In this document: positions 1 to 6,979 of the stretch, piece after piece
Layout: the number at the start of each line of letters is the position of its first letter
How positions within the stretch are numbered: position 1 is the stretch's first letter
Translations under genes and position numbers: made by a program
Notes under the pieces: generated by a model
Seen by the model: the letters and a program-made list of their open reading frames with translations, nothing else
Told to the model about the DNA's origin: nothing
Database searches by the model: none
Source: Streptomyces sp. NBC_01381
Lineage (GTDB): Bacteria; Actinomycetota; Actinomycetes; Streptomycetales; Streptomycetaceae
Direction of reading: 5' to 3'
Assembly: GCF_026340305.1 (NCBI RefSeq)
Contig: NZ_JAPEPI010000002.1
Location: forward strand, 496,001-560,000
Length of the DNA stretch: 64,000 nt

Positions 1-734
1 GAGTGGCTGGTGTCCCGCTCGCCGTACCAGATCTCGACCGGGACGGTGATCTCGTCGAGGGCGAACGGCCACCGCCCCATGGCCAGGACCGTGTCGCGGG
101 CGTAACCAGCAGCACCTTGAACAAAGCCCTCGTCCAAGGCCCTGCGGTAAACAGCCGCGAAATCAGGATCCTGATACACGGCGAGGTCGCACACTGGACT
201 CCCGGCCATGACCATGCCCCACATCGCATCCGCAGTGAAGCCCGCGAAAAACTCCTCGGCGCCGGCCCGGTCGCACGCGGTCCGCTCAACCAGGCCACGC
301 AGATCCGCCGCCAGAGCGGAAGCGAACTCCGGCGCGGCGACCTCATCCGCGCCGGAGACGACAGCCAGTACCGAGGCCACACCCTCCTCAGCACACGCGA
401 GAGCGAACGGCGCGCCTTGTGAGTTCCCGACCACAGCCGGATGGCCCAGCCCTCGCAGCGCGCAGAGTTGCCGAAGATCACCGGCGAAGTCGGAGAAGGT
501 CCGACCGGGCGCAGGTGTTGAGGCACCGAGCCCCGGGCGGTCCACAGAGACAAGACGCACTCCAAGCGCCTCAACGACCCCTGCGCCGAAGCCGAGCCAC
601 CGGCTCGTGGCCGCACCCGGACACAACAGAACGGGCACCCCGTCCAACGGCCCCCACTCGGCCCAGCCAAGCAACCGTCCATCAGGCAGACGACTCTCAC
701 CGAGCCGAGCAGGATTGTCGACGTACACAGTCAT
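1..734 (-). CDS. alpha/beta hydrolase, 3' end cut off by the window
   Basis: The reading frame on the minus strand is open from the window edge to position 734 and looks like an alpha/beta-hydrolase. An N-terminal strand segment (PVLLCPGAATSRW) is followed by VDRPGLGAS and then the nucleophile elbow GNSQGAP, with Ser as the expected nucleophile. Near the edge the protein reads VPVEIWYGERDTS, the usual strand that carries the catalytic Asp; the His would lie outside the window. Several in-frame ATGs are possible (734, 743, 746, 752) and none has a strong ribosome binding site. The substrate cannot be told. It is divergent from the merR-like gene at 870. Confidence 0.8.
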   Translation of the reverse strand, partial: MTVYVDNPARLGESRLPDGRLLGWAEWGPLDGVPVLLCPGAATSRWLGFGAGVVEALGVRLVSVDRPGLGASTPAPGRTFSDFAGDLRQLCALRGLGHPAVVGNSQGAPFALACAEEGVASVLAVVSGADEVAAPEFASALAADLRGLVERTACDRAGAEEFFAGFTADAMWGMVMAGSPVCDLAVYQDPDFAAVYRRALDEGFVQGAAGYARDTVLAMGRWPFALDEITVPVEIWYGERDTSH

Positions 735-869
735 GATCCACATCATGGCCATGGACGGGACGTCTCGCACTCGACTTTCACCGTAGCCCCGTACAGGGCG
801 AACATTGCCTGATGCGGCACTAGTTGTCGTGCCGGAAGATCGCGTTGCGCCTGGGCGTTGGCTCCAGGC

Positions 870-1280
870 ATGAAGATCAGTGAGGCTTCCAGAGTCAGCG
901 GCGTGAGTGCGCGGTCGTTGCGGCACTACGAGCAGGAAGGCCTGATCGTCCCGGGTCGTTGCAGCAATGGGTTCCGCGACTACTGCCAGTCCACTGTCGA
1001 CCGGGTGCTCGTCATCCGCTCGCTCCTTGAGTCGGGGCTGCCCGTGCGGTTGATCAGGGAATTTCTGCCCAGCCTCACTGACGAGCGCGATGTCGGCATG
1101 GATGTGGATGTGGATGTGGATGGGGTGTGCGAGGAGTTCCTGCACGAGGTGCAGAGCTATCGCGATCGGCTCGCCGCGCGTATCGCCGTTCTCAGCACAT
1201 GGAGATCAACGAGCAGCGCCCTGCCGAGCAGACCGTACGAGCACTGGTCCAGCGGTCACATGACGGACCGAATGACCTGA
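870..1280 (+). CDS. MerR-family transcriptional regulator
   Basis: The 136-residue protein opens with MKISEASRVSGVSARSLRHY, the winged-helix DNA-binding signature of MerR regulators, followed by the EQEGLI wing. A coiled-coil dimerisation helix comes near the C terminus (VCEEFLHEVQSYRDRLAARI). The ATG at 870 is chosen because it gives the normal MerR N terminus; a TTG at 858 is in frame upstream. The linker contains an Asp-Val repeat encoded by a GGATGT tandem repeat. The last 82 bases overlap the start of the quinone oxidoreductase gene, so the two are probably co-transcribed and the regulator may control it. No metal-binding cysteine cluster is seen, so an organic effector is likelier than a metal. 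Confidence 0.82.
   Translation: MKISEASRVSGVSARSLRHYEQEGLIVPGRCSNGFRDYCQSTVDRVLVIRSLLESGLPVRLIREFLPSLTDERDVGMDVDVDVDGVCEEFLHEVQSYRDRLAARIAVLSTWRSTSSALPSRPYEHWSSGHMTDRMT
1100..1122 (+). repeat. GGATGT hexanucleotide tandem repeat inside merR-like gene
   Basis: Three perfect GGATGT units and a partial fourth encode an Asp-Val run in the linker of the MerR-like regulator. The unit is six bases, so copy-number change would add or remove two residues without shifting the frame. Confidence 0.85.
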
Positions 1281-2212
1281 CCCTCGCGACCGATCAGCGC
1301 CGCCCCGCCGCGGGGCCCGGCGAGTACCTGATCCGCGTCGGCGCCGCCGGGGTCAACTTCGCGGACGTCATGCAGACGCACGGAACGTACGAAGGCGGGC
1401 CGCAGGCACCCTACGTGGCGGGCTTCGAAGCCGCCGGCGAGATCGTGGCCGTCGGCCCGGACACCGAGAGCCCGCTGCAGCTCGGCACCCATGTCGTCGG
1501 AGCCGGCCCGGGCGCCTTCGCGCAGTACATGACGATGCCGGCCGCGGGCGTACTCCCGGTGCCTTCCGGCTGGAGCGACGCCGAAGCTCTCGGCCTGGTG
1601 CTGAACTGGGCCACCGCCCTGGCGGCACTGAAGCCGCTCGGCGAGATCAAGGCCGGTGACGTGGTGCTCGTTCATGCCGCGGCCGGAGGCGTGGGGCAGG
1701 CCGCCGTCCGCCTCGCCCGCCACTACGGCGCACGCGTCATCGCGACGGCATCACCGGCCAAGCACGACACCGTCAGAGCGCTCGGCGCCGACGAGGTCCT
1801 GGACAGCCGACGCCCCGACCTGGCCGCGGAGATCACCCGCCTGACCGGCGGAGTCGACCTGGTCCTGGAATCGGTGGGGCAGGCCACGTTCAAGACCAGC
1901 CTGTCGGTCACCAAACCCTTCACCGGACGCGTCGTCGTCTTCGGTGCCGCCTCCGGCGACGCCGGCCTGACCACACACGACCTGGTCTTCACCCACCAGG
2001 TGCGGATCCAGGGCCTGCACATCGGCGCGCTGGCGACCAAAGCCCCGGCCCTCTACCAGTCGCTGCTCGTGGAGATCGAGGCGCTCATCGCCCATGGCGT
2101 GTACCCGCCCGGCACCCCCCGGCTCCACCCCCTGGCCGAGGGCCCGGCAGTGCTCCGGCAACTCGAAGCCGGCAGGACCCGCGGCAAGCACGCCCTCGAT
2201 CCCTGGGGTTAG
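1199..2212 (+). CDS. zinc-independent NAD(P)H:quinone oxidoreductase (MDR family)
   Basis: The 337-residue protein has the medium-chain reductase fold: an N-terminal GroES-like domain (PGEYLIRVGAAGVNFADV) and a Rossmann domain with the NADPH-binding motif HAAAGGVGQAAVRLA. It lacks the zinc-ligand pattern of alcohol dehydrogenases, as expected for quinone oxidoreductases of the QOR class. The start at ATG 1199 lies inside the merR-like gene and has no clear Shine-Dalgarno, so translation may depend on coupling to merR. Such enzymes reduce quinones or enones in the cytosol, and a MerR partner suggests induction by an electrophile or redox stress. The substrate is not determined. Confidence 0.85.
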   Translation: MEINEQRPAEQTVRALVQRSHDGPNDLTLATDQRRPAAGPGEYLIRVGAAGVNFADVMQTHGTYEGGPQAPYVAGFEAAGEIVAVGPDTESPLQLGTHVVGAGPGAFAQYMTMPAAGVLPVPSGWSDAEALGLVLNWATALAALKPLGEIKAGDVVLVHAAAGGVGQAAVRLARHYGARVIATASPAKHDTVRALGADEVLDSRRPDLAAEITRLTGGVDLVLESVGQATFKTSLSVTKPFTGRVVVFGAASGDAGLTTHDLVFTHQVRIQGLHIGALATKAPALYQSLLVEIEALIAHGVYPPGTPRLHPLAEGPAVLRQLEAGRTRGKHALDPWG

Positions 2213-2245
2213 CACCGGCGGTTCCGGGTGCCGCCATTTGCGTAC

Positions 2246-2274
2246 GTAACATGCGGGCGCCCCCAGGCGTGTCT
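2246..2274 (+). promoter_or_regulatory. candidate ECF-type promoter (GTAAC-17-CGTGTCT)
   Basis: GTAAC at 2246-2250 and CGTGTCT at 2268-2274 are 17 bases apart, which resembles the AAC and CGTC elements of ECF sigma promoters. It lies directly ahead of the ECF sigma gene, as expected for autoregulation. If used, transcription would begin near 2280, which favours the ATG at 2308 or 2326 over the one at 2275. Confidence 0.45.
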
Positions 2275-2325
2275 ATGTCAGAGACAGCCGAACCACGGGA
2301 CGGACAGATGGACGGACGGGGGACG

Positions 2326-2862
2326 ATGACGACGCGGTCGAGAGAACAACCGGACCACTCCGCGGAGTTCGACGCGTTCTACGCCGCCACCGCCAAGAGG
2401 CTGGTCGCCACGGTCTATGCGATGACCGGCGATCTGGCGGAGGCGGAGGACGCGGTGCAGGAGGCGTATGTACGGGCGTGGCAGCGCTGGGAGCGGCTGA
2501 CGGGCGAGGGCGATCCGCTGCCGTGGGTGCGGACGGTGGCGTCCCGCCTGGCGATCAGCACCTGGCGGCGGACGCGGAACCGGCTGCGGGCGCAGTTCCG
2601 GCACGGCGCCGCGCCGGACGTCCCTGAGCTCTCCGCGGACCGGGTGGCGCTGCTTGCGGCACTGCGCGAACTGCCCCCGCAGCAACGGCAGGTGGTGGTC
2701 CTGCACCATCTCCTCGACCTCCCCGTCGAGCAGGTCGCCCGCGAGACGGGCGCATCGAACGGAGCGGTCCGCACCCGGCTGAGCCGGGCCCGCAAGGCGC
2801 TGGGGCAGCGCCTGACCGACACGACTGCATTCACCGGGGAAGGGGCGGCCCACCATGGCTGA
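2326..2862 (+). CDS. ECF-family RNA polymerase sigma factor
   Basis: The protein (178 residues from this start) shows sigma region 2 (EFDAFYAATAKRLVATVYAM with AEDAVQEAYVRAWQRW) and region 4 (LRELPPQQRQVVVLHHL, then the helix-turn-helix GASNGAVRTRLSRARKAL). It lacks regions 1 and 3, as in ECF factors. ATG 2326 is preferred because GGGGGAC lies just upstream and the putative promoter would exclude 2275; ATG 2308 is also possible. The stop overlaps the start of the membrane protein gene by 8 bases, the usual sigma/regulator arrangement, so that partner probably controls its activity. It resembles the SigE-type family expanded in Streptomyces. Confidence 0.85.
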   Translation: MTTRSREQPDHSAEFDAFYAATAKRLVATVYAMTGDLAEAEDAVQEAYVRAWQRWERLTGEGDPLPWVRTVASRLAISTWRRTRNRLRAQFRHGAAPDVPELSADRVALLAALRELPPQQRQVVVLHHLLDLPVEQVARETGASNGAVRTRLSRARKALGQRLTDTTAFTGEGAAHHG

Positions 2863-3508
2863 GGTCGAGGAACTCCTGGACGACACCAGGCTGAGCATGC
2901 CGAGCGGCGCGGAGCTGCGGGCGCGGGGCGGGAGGCGGACGGTGCGCAGGCGGATGGCCGCGGGGGTGGCGGTCGCGGCGGTTGTGGCGGGGGCGGCGAC
3001 GTGGGTCGCGATGCCCGGCGGCGGCGACGGCCGGGAGGTGCGGCCCGCGGCCACGCCGTCGTCGAACCCCTTCAAGGTGGGCGGCGTCGTCCGCCTGCTG
3101 CAGCCCGAGCGCATGCCGGAAGCGGACAGGTGGCACTGGAAGGGAACGGGGGAGGAGGTGATGCCGGACCTGCCCCTGCCGAAGGTGGGCGGCACCGACA
3201 GTTGCCCGGAGTCATACACCGTGCGGAAGGCGCCTGGGCAGGTTCAGTACGGCACGGAGTACTACAGCGACAAGGGCGCCACCGCAAGGCAGCGGGTGAC
3301 GGAGTACGACAGCGATTCCGTGGCGGCGGACGAGGTGTCCCTTCTCCGCGAGGCCCTGACGGAATGCGGTCTGCGCGAGCACGGGGAAGGGGCGAAGTCC
3401 TACTGGTCAGGGACCACGGAGTCCTCCTCGACCCTCCGCGTCACCGTGGAGCGGTGGCGGGGGTGGGTGTCTGTGGTGGAGGTGGAAGCGGACGAGTCTT
3501 CGCGATGA
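2855..3508 (+). CDS. membrane-anchored partner of the ECF sigma factor, putative anti-sigma
   Basis: The 217-residue protein has a short cytosolic N terminus with several arginines, one transmembrane helix at about residues 34-52 (MAAGVAVAAVVAGAATWVA) and an extracytoplasmic domain of about 160 residues with two widely spaced cysteines. Its gene overlaps the ECF sigma gene by 8 bases. Position and topology suggest an anti-sigma or signal-receiving role. However, there is no HxxxCxxC zinc anti-sigma motif and the cytosolic part is short, so this is an inference from context. No named family is recognised in the outer domain. Confidence 0.6.
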   Translation: MAEVEELLDDTRLSMPSGAELRARGGRRTVRRRMAAGVAVAAVVAGAATWVAMPGGGDGREVRPAATPSSNPFKVGGVVRLLQPERMPEADRWHWKGTGEEVMPDLPLPKVGGTDSCPESYTVRKAPGQVQYGTEYYSDKGATARQRVTEYDSDSVAADEVSLLREALTECGLREHGEGAKSYWSGTTESSSTLRVTVERWRGWVSVVEVEADESSR

Positions 3509-3525
3509 CGTCCGCCTCCGCTGCG

Positions 3526-3771
3526 CTATCCGACGAAGGTGATCTGGACCGGCGCCAGCTTCATCTTCGTATGGCAGATGAGGAGCACAGTGAGGGTGCT
3601 GCCGGTCTCAAGGAGTCGGATGACTCCGTCGTCGTGCCCGTACGGGAGAGTCGCGCTCAGCGGGTCCGCCTGGGCGTCGATCAAGGCGGCGGCCAACTCC
3701 CGGCGTGCTGGGGCAGGTAACGACGCGTACGTCTTGTAGAGCTCCGGGTCCCAGTGAAGGTCGTAGATCAC
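3526..3771 (-). CDS. RelE/ParE-like toxin-type protein
   Basis: The 81-residue protein starts with GTG at 3771 and has the size and pattern of RelE/ParE-superfamily toxins: an N-terminal strand (IYDLHWDPEL), two helices (YASLPAPARRELAAALIDAQ), a mid-protein HDDGVIRLLE segment and C-terminal strands (STLTVLLICHTKM, KLAPVQITFV). The gene overlaps the upstream gene by 4 bases (GTGA), so the two are translationally coupled like a toxin and antitoxin. RelE members cleave mRNA and ParE members inhibit gyrase; the sequence does not say which applies, or whether it is active. Confidence 0.55.
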   Translation of the reverse strand: MIYDLHWDPELYKTYASLPAPARRELAAALIDAQADPLSATLPYGHDDGVIRLLETGSTLTVLLICHTKMKLAPVQITFVG

Positions 3772-4055
3772 GCAGCGCCCTTCGAGTCGAGACCGGCAGT
3801 CTCCCGGAGCTCGGCCGGGGAGACGCGGACGAACTCGGGGGGCAGTTCGCCGTGCTTCTCCACGTAGTCCCGCACCTCGATCGCGCGCTCATGGCCGGCG
3901 GTGAGCTCCTCGGCCACCTTCTGCCACTTCGCCGCGACGGCGCGCAGTTCGTCTATCGGCGCGAGGTTCACCTCGGACAGGAACCGCATGCGGGTGGCCG
4001 GTGCGGGGATGGCCTCGGCGATACGCGCGATGTTCCACGGCTCGGTCGTGCTCAT
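3768..4055 (-). CDS. antitoxin-like partner of the RelE-like protein
   Basis: The 95-residue protein (MSTTEPWNIARIAEAIPAPA start) is largely helical and rich in Glu, with a basic/acidic helix (LRAVAAKWQKVAEELTAGHE) and a C-terminal tail. A good Shine-Dalgarno (GAGGAG) precedes ATG 4055. It overlaps the RelE-like gene by 4 bases and comes first in the operon, the normal order for antitoxins. No DNA-binding motif is clear. The antitoxin label rests on position and size alone. Confidence 0.5.
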   Translation of the reverse strand: MSTTEPWNIARIAEAIPAPATRMRFLSEVNLAPIDELRAVAAKWQKVAEELTAGHERAIEVRDYVEKHGELPPEFVRVSPAELRETAGLDSKGAA

Positions 4056-4098
4056 GTCCTGGCTCCTCGGTTCGGTACGCCGATGTGGCCTCTGTTCC

Positions 4099-4590
4099 TC
4101 AGAGTAGCGGCGGGTTCTCGGGCGTGGCCGGGCCTGTGGATAACTCACCTTCGCCTCCCAGCGGTCGGCGTCCCAGCTCGAACCAGGTCGCCTTGCCGCT
4201 GCCGGGGCCGTGCCTGCAGATGCCCCAGGCGTCGGCGCCGAAGGAGATGAGCTGTATGCCCCGGCCCGTCTCGTCGTCCTCGGCGGGGCTCTGGCAGCGG
4301 GGGAGTCCGGGTGCCTCGTCGTGGATGAGGATGCGGAGGTGGCCACCGGGGTCCCCGTACCCCGCGAACAGGCTCACCGGGGCCGTGCATTGCTTGGCCG
4401 CGCAGGCGTTGATCGCGTTCGTGACGGCCTCCGAGGTCAACAGGACTGCTGTGTCCGTGAGTTCGGCGCGACCCGTTGCGGCGAGGAGGGTGCGGACCGT
4501 TTCGCGCGCGGCGCGGACCCATGCGGGGTGGGGCGGGAAGACGAGGGATACGTCGGTGGGGCGGGGATGCGGGTGGGGCTGGTCCTCCAT
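4099..4590 (-). CDS. RsbW-like ATP-binding regulatory protein (HATPase_c_2)
   Basis: The 163-residue protein has the GHKL fold of serine-kinase anti-sigma factors. The N box is LLTSEAVTNAINACAA, followed by LRILIHDEAPGLP and the glycine-rich ATP lid DETGRGIQLI. GAGGAG sits 6 bases before ATG 4590. Streptomyces has dozens of these single-domain ATPases, and many lie next to a DUF5753 regulator and a DUF397 gene, as here (divergent at 4820 and 5714). This is the layout of the whiJ/SCO4543-type clusters. The role is probably regulatory, perhaps sequestering a partner; the target is unknown. Confidence 0.8.
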   Translation of the reverse strand: MEDQPHPHPRPTDVSLVFPPHPAWVRAARETVRTLLAATGRAELTDTAVLLTSEAVTNAINACAAKQCTAPVSLFAGYGDPGGHLRILIHDEAPGLPRCQSPAEDDETGRGIQLISFGADAWGICRHGPGSGKATWFELGRRPLGGEGELSTGPATPENPPLL

Positions 4591-4819
4591 GAGGGCCTCC
4601 TCGGGGCGCGCGTCGCGGTGACCGTTGTCCGCCAACTCCTTTGTGGGCGGGGGTACTTCCACTTGCGGCGCGGGTGAGTGGGTCGATCTCGAAGGTAGGC
4701 AACGCGTTCTGTCAGGTGCAACCGTTTCCAACGTATGTCACTGGTGTGGGTGATGAACGAACTACCTTGTGGACCAAGGGTGTTCGGCCCGGAAGACTCC
4801 GCTGTGAAGGAGGTCAGAC

Positions 4820-5701
4820 ATGCCACCCAGGAGTAACCCCAGCGAGCGGCAACGCCGACTCGGCCTCGAACTTCGCAAGCTGCGGAACGATGCGGGCCTG
4901 TCCGGTGACCGGGCTGGAGCTTTGTTGGACGCCGACCGTGTGCGGATCAGCAACATCGAGGCCGGCCGGATCGATGTCTCCCGCAACCGGCTCTATAAGT
5001 TGCTACGGGAGTACGGGTGCCCGGACGGCGCCTACTTCGACGGGTTGATGGAGATGGCGCAGGGGCGGGGGACGGGATGGTGGGACGAGTTCCGAGACAT
5101 CGTCCCCCGTAGCGCACTGGACCTCGCCGAGTTGGAGGCGCGCTGTTCCAGTATCCGCATGCACGAACCGCTCTTCATCCCGGGCATGTTCCAGACCGAG
5201 GACTACGCGTACGCGGTGACCATGGCGACGGGCAGGGACCGGGACCGCATCGATCGGTACGTCGAATTCCGCATGGCGCGGCAGCAAGTTCTGACAGCCC
5301 CTGGGGCTGTGCCGTACCACGCTGTTGTTCATGAAGCCGCGCTGCGTGTGCATACCGGCGGGCCCACGACCATGCGCAAGCAGTTGCTCAGGCTGATCGA
5401 GCTGGCCAGGCTTCCCAACGTGACCCTGCAGATCTTCCCCTTCGAGCAAGGTGCGTACGCGGCCTTCAGTCGTCCGTTCATCCTCTTCGGCGGTCCGTCG
5501 AGGGGGTTGGAGACCGCCTACCTCGAACACCCGCTGCATTCGGTGTTCCTGGGGGATAGAGAACGCAATGACGAGTACGGCAAAATGTTCGAACGGCTCG
5601 CTGGCCTGGCTCACGCCCCGGTCGACCCGGAGTCAGCGCCCGAGTCCCATGATGGCCGGGACTCGCTGAGCCTGATCCAGCACGTCATGTACGAACTGTA
5701 G
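4820..5701 (+). CDS. WhiJ-type helix-turn-helix regulator with DUF5753 domain
   Basis: The 293-residue protein has an N-terminal XRE helix-turn-helix (about residues 10-70: LGLELRKLRNDAGLSGDRAG, then RISNIEAGRIDVS) and a C-terminal DUF5753 domain (about 100-285) with the typical IPGMFQTEDYA, LIELARLPNVTLQIFPF and YLEHPL segments. A strong AAGGAGGTC ribosome binding site precedes ATG 4820. The DUF397 gene follows 12 bases downstream. WhiJ, the characterised relative in S. coelicolor, represses development, and its small DUF397 partner modulates it. The target genes here are unknown but probably include the local divergent promoter. Confidence 0.85.
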   Translation: MPPRSNPSERQRRLGLELRKLRNDAGLSGDRAGALLDADRVRISNIEAGRIDVSRNRLYKLLREYGCPDGAYFDGLMEMAQGRGTGWWDEFRDIVPRSALDLAELEARCSSIRMHEPLFIPGMFQTEDYAYAVTMATGRDRDRIDRYVEFRMARQQVLTAPGAVPYHAVVHEAALRVHTGGPTTMRKQLLRLIELARLPNVTLQIFPFEQGAYAAFSRPFILFGGPSRGLETAYLEHPLHSVFLGDRERNDEYGKMFERLAGLAHAPVDPESAPESHDGRDSLSLIQHVMYEL

Positions 5702-5713
5702 GTAGGGAGTCCG

Positions 5714-5911
5714 ATGTCCCAGCTCGCTTGGCAGAAGTCCTCGTTCAGTACCGGCGACAGCGGCGAATGCGTCGAGTTGGCGATCAACGCCGCCGGCGAC
5801 GTCTACTTCCGCGAGAGCGACCAGCCCGCCCAGGTTGCCACTACGAACCCAGCGGCCCTGCGTGTACTCCTACGGGGCATCAAGACGGGCGACCTCACGC
5901 CCCGTGCCTAA
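5714..5911 (+). CDS. DUF397 small protein, partner of the WhiJ-type regulator
   Basis: The 65-residue protein carries the DUF397 pattern: W(Q)KSSFSTG near the start, GECVELA in the middle, YFRESD for the usual VRDSK(D) segment, and a C-terminal AALRVLLRGIKTGDL helix. It lies 12 bases after the DUF5753 regulator with GTAGGGAG as ribosome binding site. Proteins of this family are thought to act as partners of the neighbouring XRE-DUF5753 regulator. Its stop overlaps the start of the GNAT gene by 8 bases. Confidence 0.85.
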   Translation: MSQLAWQKSSFSTGDSGECVELAINAAGDVYFRESDQPAQVATTNPAALRVLLRGIKTGDLTPRA

Positions 5912-6410
5912 CCTCCGCCCCTGGAGCGGCCCGGACGCCCCCTCCGTCCTCGCCGCCTTCTCCGCCCCGGAAATGGCGAGGCAGACCGACGAGCCAGTGG
6001 ACTCCCTTGACGCGGCGTCCCGTTGGATCGCGCGCCGCGAGGAAGAACACGCCGCCGACACCGCGTACGCCTTCGCCGTGGTCGACGCCGACGACACCCC
6101 GCTGGGCAACGTCTCCGTAAGCGCGGTGAACCTCACCCACGCCACCGGCTGGGTGTCCTACTGGACGGCTCCCTCGGCGAGGGGGCGCGGCGTTGCGACG
6201 TGGGGCTGCGCCGCCCTGGCGAGCTGGGCCTTCAATGAACTTGGGCTGTTCCGCCTGGAGTTGGGGCACCGCGTGAACAACCCCGCGTCCTGCCGGGTGG
6301 CCCACGGCGCCGGCTTCGCGGTGGAAGGCGTGCAGCGCCAGAAGCTCGCGTACGACGGGGCCCGCTACGACGTGGAGCTGCACGCGCGGCTGGCTTCCGA
6401 TCCGGTGTGA
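5904..6410 (+). CDS. GNAT-family N-acetyltransferase
   Basis: From GTG 5904 the protein has 168 residues and the order of a RimJ/RimL-like acetyltransferase: an N-terminal LRPWSGPDAP segment, YAFAVVDADDTPLGNVSVSA, then the acetyl-CoA loop ARGRGVATWG with the Arg-Gly-x-Gly pattern, and C-terminal NNPASCRVAHGAGFAVEG. The GTG overlaps the stop of the DUF397 gene by 8 bases (GTGCCTAA), so it is co-translated with the WhiJ-type module. The substrate may be a protein N terminus or a small amine. Confidence 0.8.
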   Translation: MPNLRPWSGPDAPSVLAAFSAPEMARQTDEPVDSLDAASRWIARREEEHAADTAYAFAVVDADDTPLGNVSVSAVNLTHATGWVSYWTAPSARGRGVATWGCAALASWAFNELGLFRLELGHRVNNPASCRVAHGAGFAVEGVQRQKLAYDGARYDVELHARLASDPV

Positions 6411-6979
6411 CGCCACGATCTGCAAGGAAGTCCGGCAACCCGCGTTCTCGACGAGACCAGCACCTACCTTCGTGAAGGCGCGTAACGCATCGCGTGCGCC
6501 CCTCTTCTGCCGGAACGCAACTTTGCCGAAGTAGGTCCCCCACCCCTCCAGCCCGGCGGCACGCTGCGACGAACCAGTCCGCACCCGGCAGGAAAGCCGG
6601 CTGACCCAATCCCCCTTTCCCGGAAGCCCCGCCTCTCCGGCCGCCCGGTCATCTCCTCCGTGCGGTGGAAGGACGGGTGTCAAGGGTGGAGCGCAGCGGA
6701 ATCGGCGCAGCCGACGCGACGAAGGAGCGCCCTTTACACCCGGCCCGGAACCGCCAACCTCAGGACAACCGGGCGGCCCCGGCAACGTCACCACCGCCGG
6801 GTCTCCGAAGCCCCGCCACAGCACCGGCAGGGTGGGGGCGCCCGCCATCCGGACGTATCCCCGTCGTACTAGCCCCGGAAAGCCGCCGCAAAGATGCGGC
6901 GCACCACCGTTTGGGGTGTATTTGGGCCTAAGTATCTAAATGGGTATCTAGGGACTCAGGCCCGATAGGGAGGCACTCC
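6411..6979 (+). other. 569-bp gene-free stretch ahead of the peptide transporter
   Basis: No reading frame here has both a ribosome binding site and the codon bias of the neighbours, and no RNA gene was recognised. The right end (6911-6960) is notably AT-richer than the rest and contains two GTATCTA copies 12 bases apart, so it probably holds the transporter promoter. The left part may be a decayed gene or a long leader. Confidence 0.5.
6932..6950 (+). promoter_or_regulatory. GTATCTA direct repeat in the transporter promoter region
   Basis: GTATCTA occurs at 6932-6938 and 6944-6950, 12 bases apart start to start, in an AT-rich patch 30 bases ahead of the solute-binding protein gene. It could be an activator or repressor binding site or part of the core promoter. 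Confidence 0.35.

Noticed and set aside
6411..6979. A gene or RNA gene in the long gap before the transporter
   Set aside because: Candidate frames lack ribosome binding sites and codon bias; no tRNA-like cloverleaf was seen.
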